From Thermoplasmata archaeon (lineage in GTDB: Archaea > Thermoplasmatota > Thermoplasmata > UBA10834), in contig DUKU01000079.1 of NCBI GenBank assembly GCA_013329135.1, positions 2,743-10,431 of the forward strand: a stretch of 7,689 nt of DNA. The letters run 5' to 3'. Positions 5,682 through 7,689 of this stretch are shown piece by piece (position 1 is the stretch's first letter; each line of letters opens with the position of its first letter). Position numbers and translations under genes: made by a program. The notes beneath the pieces were generated by a model that saw only the letters and a program-made list of their open reading frames with translations, did not search any database and had not been told where the DNA came from.

Positions 5682-6881
5682 ATGGCAGGCAGAGACCCCG
5701 TTTCTTTCCTGAGAGAGGAGTATCAGAGGCTGGTTTCGAGCGACCTTGACTGGAAGCTCAGAGTGCTCGAGGGGCCGAGCGCACCCAGGTGCGTCGTCGA
5801 CGGCAAGAATGTCATCATGCTCTGTTCCAATAACTACCTCAGCCTGAGCAACCACCCGAAGGTGAAGCAGGCAGCGATCGACGCTGTCAGGACGCATGGC
5901 GCGGGCTCGGGCTCCGTGCGCCCCATCGCGGGCAACATGGACCTCCACTCGGAGCTGGAGCGCCGGCTGGCCCGGTTCAAGGACGCAGAGGCGTCCCTGG
6001 TCTACCAGACGGGCTTCGCAGCCAACGCTGGCCTCATACCCCAGCTCGTTGACCAGGGCGACCTGATCGTCAGCGACGAGCTGAACCACGGGAGCATCAT
6101 CGATGGGGTCAGGCTCTCCAGGGCGGACAGGGGCGTGTACCGGCACTGTGACATGGGCGACCTGAAGTCGGTCCTAGAGAAGGCCGAGGAGCACGAGCCC
6201 AGGTACAGGAGGATTCTGGTCATCACGGACGGCGTGTTCAGCATGGATGGGGACATGGCCCCTATGGACAAGGTCGCTGCCCTGGCGCACGACCACGGGG
6301 CGATGGTCTATGTCGACGATGCGCACGGAGAAGGCGTCCTGGGCGAGGGCGGGAGGGGCATAGTCGCGCACCACCACCTGTCGAGGGACGCCGTCCACGT
6401 GGAGATGGGCACCTTCTCGAAGGCTTTCGGTGTGGTAGGCGGCCATGTCTCCGGAAGCAGGGACCTGGTCAATTTCGCATATAACAAGTCGAGAACCTGG
6501 CTCTTGAGCGGCTCACACCCGCCTGCGGTCGTGGCTGCGTGTACTGCGGCGATAGATGTGCTTGAGACGGAGCCTCAGCATGTCAGGAACCTGTGGACCA
6601 ACACCGATTACTTCAGGAAAGGGGTCCGGTCGCTGGGCTTCGACACGGGCTCGAGCGTGACGCCGATCATACCCGTCATGGTCGGCGACAGCGGGGCCGC
6701 GAAGCGGTTCAGCTCGAGACTTTACGAACTCGGCGTGTTCGCCCTGCCCATCGTGTTCCCGATGGTCTCCAAGGACAAGGCGAGGATACGGACCATCATG
6801 AACGCTGCGCTCGCGCGCGAGGACTTGGATGCGTCCCTATCCGCGTTCGAGAAGGTGGGGAAGGAACTCGGACTCATCTAG
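5682..6881 (+). CDS. kbl: Glycine C-acetyltransferase (2-amino-3-ketobutyrate CoA ligase)
   Basis: A 399-residue PLP enzyme, essentially the length of Escherichia coli Kbl (398). It cleaves 2-amino-3-ketobutyrate with CoA to glycine and acetyl-CoA. Features of the alpha-oxoamine synthase family, in order: SNNYLSLSNHP (49-59), YQTGFAANAG (108-117), ELNHGS (133-138) with the PLP-stacking His136, DGVFSMDGD (183-191), VDDAHG (211-216) with Asp212 and His215, and GTFSKAFG (243-250) with the PLP-binding Lys247. The family also includes BioF (biotin) and aminolevulinate synthase, which share these motifs. Its position directly after tdh makes Kbl the best call. Its stop TAG shares the palindrome CTAG with the stop of the convergent zinc-ribbon gene, so the two genes overlap by 4 nt. 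Confidence 0.92.
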   Translation: MAGRDPVSFLREEYQRLVSSDLDWKLRVLEGPSAPRCVVDGKNVIMLCSNNYLSLSNHPKVKQAAIDAVRTHGAGSGSVRPIAGNMDLHSELERRLARFKDAEASLVYQTGFAANAGLIPQLVDQGDLIVSDELNHGSIIDGVRLSRADRGVYRHCDMGDLKSVLEKAEEHEPRYRRILVITDGVFSMDGDMAPMDKVAALAHDHGAMVYVDDAHGEGVLGEGGRGIVAHHHLSRDAVHVEMGTFSKAFGVVGGHVSGSRDLVNFAYNKSRTWLLSGSHPPAVVAACTAAIDVLETEPQHVRNLWTNTDYFRKGVRSLGFDTGSSVTPIIPVMVGDSGAAKRFSSRLYELGVFALPIVFPMVSKDKARIRTIMNAALAREDLDASLSAFEKVGKELGLI

Positions 6882-7363
6882 TCCGATTCGCGGTCGTCCG
6901 ACTCCTGGCGCTCCACGACTGTTATCTTGAATTCCTCCCTCGGGGTGATGACTTCGAAGATGAGCGTGTCGACGATCCCCTTCTCCTTGAGGGATTGTTC
7001 GGGCGGCAGGAGATGATGCTTCTCGAAGAGCTTCATCAGTTCGTCCCTGCCGTTGTCCGTGAGAGCCCTCTTGATGACCGCCGGCTTCTTCCAGAAGCCG
7101 ACCCCGAGCTTGGCCACGGTCCTCTTGCCGTCTATGTGCAGCACGACCTCCTCGTTCCTCTTCGAGAAGTACTTGTCCCTGTTGCTGACGGATATCTCGA
7201 TCCCACGGCTCCTGTTAGGACCCTGCCAGATCGTGCACTCGAACGAATCGCCCATCGCTGATGTGGGCGCCCCCTCGGGGGAACCTGCCGGGAAGGTCAG
7301 GACCTTGCATGTAGGGCAGAACATCTGGGCCGTCTCCTTTCTGCATCTCTTACAAACCCGCAT
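6878..7363 (-). CDS. Small zinc-ribbon protein of unknown function
   Basis: A 161-residue soluble protein that I do not recognise. It starts with a compact zinc-ribbon pattern: Cys4-x2-Cys7, then Cys16-Pro-x-Cys19. A Gly/Pro/Ser-rich linker follows (about 25-40). The rest is a mixed alpha/beta domain with strand-like ECTIWQG, RGIEISVS, EVVLHIDG and FEVITPREEFKITVVE, and a basic helix-rich middle around KKPAVIKRALTDNGRDELMKLFEKHH. The tail is very acidic (residues 151-161). No catalytic motif is seen. A zinc ribbon on a small basic domain is compatible with nucleic-acid or protein binding, but that is inference. ATG 7363 has a strong GGAGGGAG site (7373-7380) 9 nt upstream and a TATA-like box further up. 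The gene converges on kbl and is divergent from the flavodoxin gene. Confidence 0.8.
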   Translation of the reverse strand: MRVCKRCRKETAQMFCPTCKVLTFPAGSPEGAPTSAMGDSFECTIWQGPNRSRGIEISVSNRDKYFSKRNEEVVLHIDGKRTVAKLGVGFWKKPAVIKRALTDNGRDELMKLFEKHHLLPPEQSLKEKGIVDTLIFEVITPREEFKITVVERQESDDRESD

Positions 7364-7410
7364 TGCGCCAGACTCCCTCCTGCCGGGTGAGTCATTACAC
7401 CGACTTCAAT

Positions 7411-7418
7411 CTTTTGTA
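7411..7418 (-). promoter_or_regulatory. TATA-like box for the zinc-ribbon gene
   Basis: On the minus strand this reads TACAAAAG. It would start transcription near 7388, leaving a leader of about 25 nt that holds the ribosome site. Confidence 0.45.
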
Positions 7419-7426
7419 GGGCCCGT

Positions 7427-7474
7427 TGTGCGCGTGCGTGCCCTGATGTGCGCGCTATGCGCAACTGATTAATC
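7427..7474. promoter_or_regulatory. Repeat-bearing upstream region of the flavodoxin gene
   Basis: The octamer TGTGCGCG occurs at 7427-7434 and again at 7447-7454, exactly 20 bp apart, about two helix turns. The second copy overlaps a hairpin, TGCGC 7449-7453 with GCGCA 7459-7463. A weak TATA candidate, GATTAATC, follows at 7467-7474; it would start transcription close to the ribosome site. The placement suits an operator just upstream of a TATA box, but this is inferred. Confidence 0.35.
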
Positions 7475-7494
7475 CCCAGGAACTGCTTGCAGTC

Positions 7495-7502
7495 AGGAGG
7501 AG
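7495..7502 (+). promoter_or_regulatory. Strong ribosome binding site of the flavodoxin gene
   Basis: AGGAGGAG lies 6 nt before ATG 7509. It is the best ribosome site in the window and fixes the start. Confidence 0.8.
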
Positions 7503-7508
7503 ATAGAC

Positions 7509-7689
7509 ATGGTCCGGATGCTGATATGTTACTACTCTCGCAGCGGGAACACGAAGAAGATGGCCTACTTGATACAGAAAGGCGTGATGGAAGAGGATGT
7601 GGATGTGGACACGAAGGACGTGAAGGACGTCAAGGTCGACGATCTCCTAGGCTACGACGGCATCATCATTGGTTCGCCCACTTACTATG
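7509..7689 (+). CDS. Flavodoxin-family protein, 5' part only
   Basis: The first 60 residues are present and the gene runs off the window edge. The opening strand LICYYSRSGNTKKMA (5-19) is the FMN phosphate-binding loop of flavodoxins (S-x-S-G-N-T type). A second strand, DGIIIGSPTYY (50-60), is the start of the loop that packs against the flavin ring. The GSPTYY form is found in flavodoxin-like and WrbA/NADPH-quinone-reductase-like proteins. With only the N-terminus I cannot tell an electron carrier from a quinone reductase. The start is set by a strong ribosome site. The gene is divergent from the zinc-ribbon gene, and the region between them carries repeats. Confidence 0.85.
   Translation, partial: MVRMLICYYSRSGNTKKMAYLIQKGVMEEDVDVDTKDVKDVKVDDLLGYDGIIIGSPTYY

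Noticed and set aside
6593..7261. Plus-strand open frame spanning the end of kbl and the zinc-ribbon gene
   Set aside because: It overlaps two well-supported genes in other frames and has no ribosome site or motif.

Overview
The window is from an archaeon. The evidence is a tRNA-Lys gene split by an intron with a clean bulge-helix-bulge splice motif, TATA boxes rather than -35/-10 promoters, a GPN-loop GTPase, and an archaeal RNase J-like beta-CASP protein. The DNA is GC-rich and densely packed. A euryarchaeal lineage near Thermoplasmatota is my guess from the style of the proteins; nothing here proves it.

Layout: (1) 39-970, plus strand: a TATA box, an intron-bearing tRNA-Lys(CUU), then 29 nt later a GPN-loop GTPase gene. 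(2) 972-2281, minus strand: two adjacent genes, each a CARF-like ligand-sensor domain followed by a winged helix. They are joined by a TTGA stop/start overlap and converge on the GTPase gene with a 1-nt gap. (3) 2282-2462: a divergent promoter region with two opposed TATA-like boxes and a cluster of GATACG / GATATGG-type repeats. (4) 2463-4446, plus strand: a HAD-superfamily hydrolase with an Asp-to-Glu change in its first motif, then a metallo-beta-lactamase/beta-CASP RNase J-like protein. (5) 4604-6881, plus strand: tdh and kbl, a two-gene operon for threonine degradation to glycine and acetyl-CoA. (6) 6878-7363, minus strand: a small zinc-ribbon protein of unknown function whose stop overlaps the kbl stop in a shared CTAG. 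(7) 7364-7508: a second divergent promoter region. (8) 7509 to the window end, plus strand: the start of a flavodoxin-family gene.

How the genes fit together: tdh and kbl form a clear metabolic unit (threonine to 2-amino-3-ketobutyrate, then CoA-dependent cleavage). The CARF pair is the most unusual part. CARF domains usually sense cyclic oligoadenylates or other nucleotides in CRISPR-linked defence, yet no cas gene or CRISPR array is visible here. The pair faces, across one repeat-rich promoter region, a HAD hydrolase and an RNA-processing-type nuclease. That arrangement suggests shared control, but a functional link is only a hypothesis. The rest of the window looks like ordinary archaeal housekeeping DNA.
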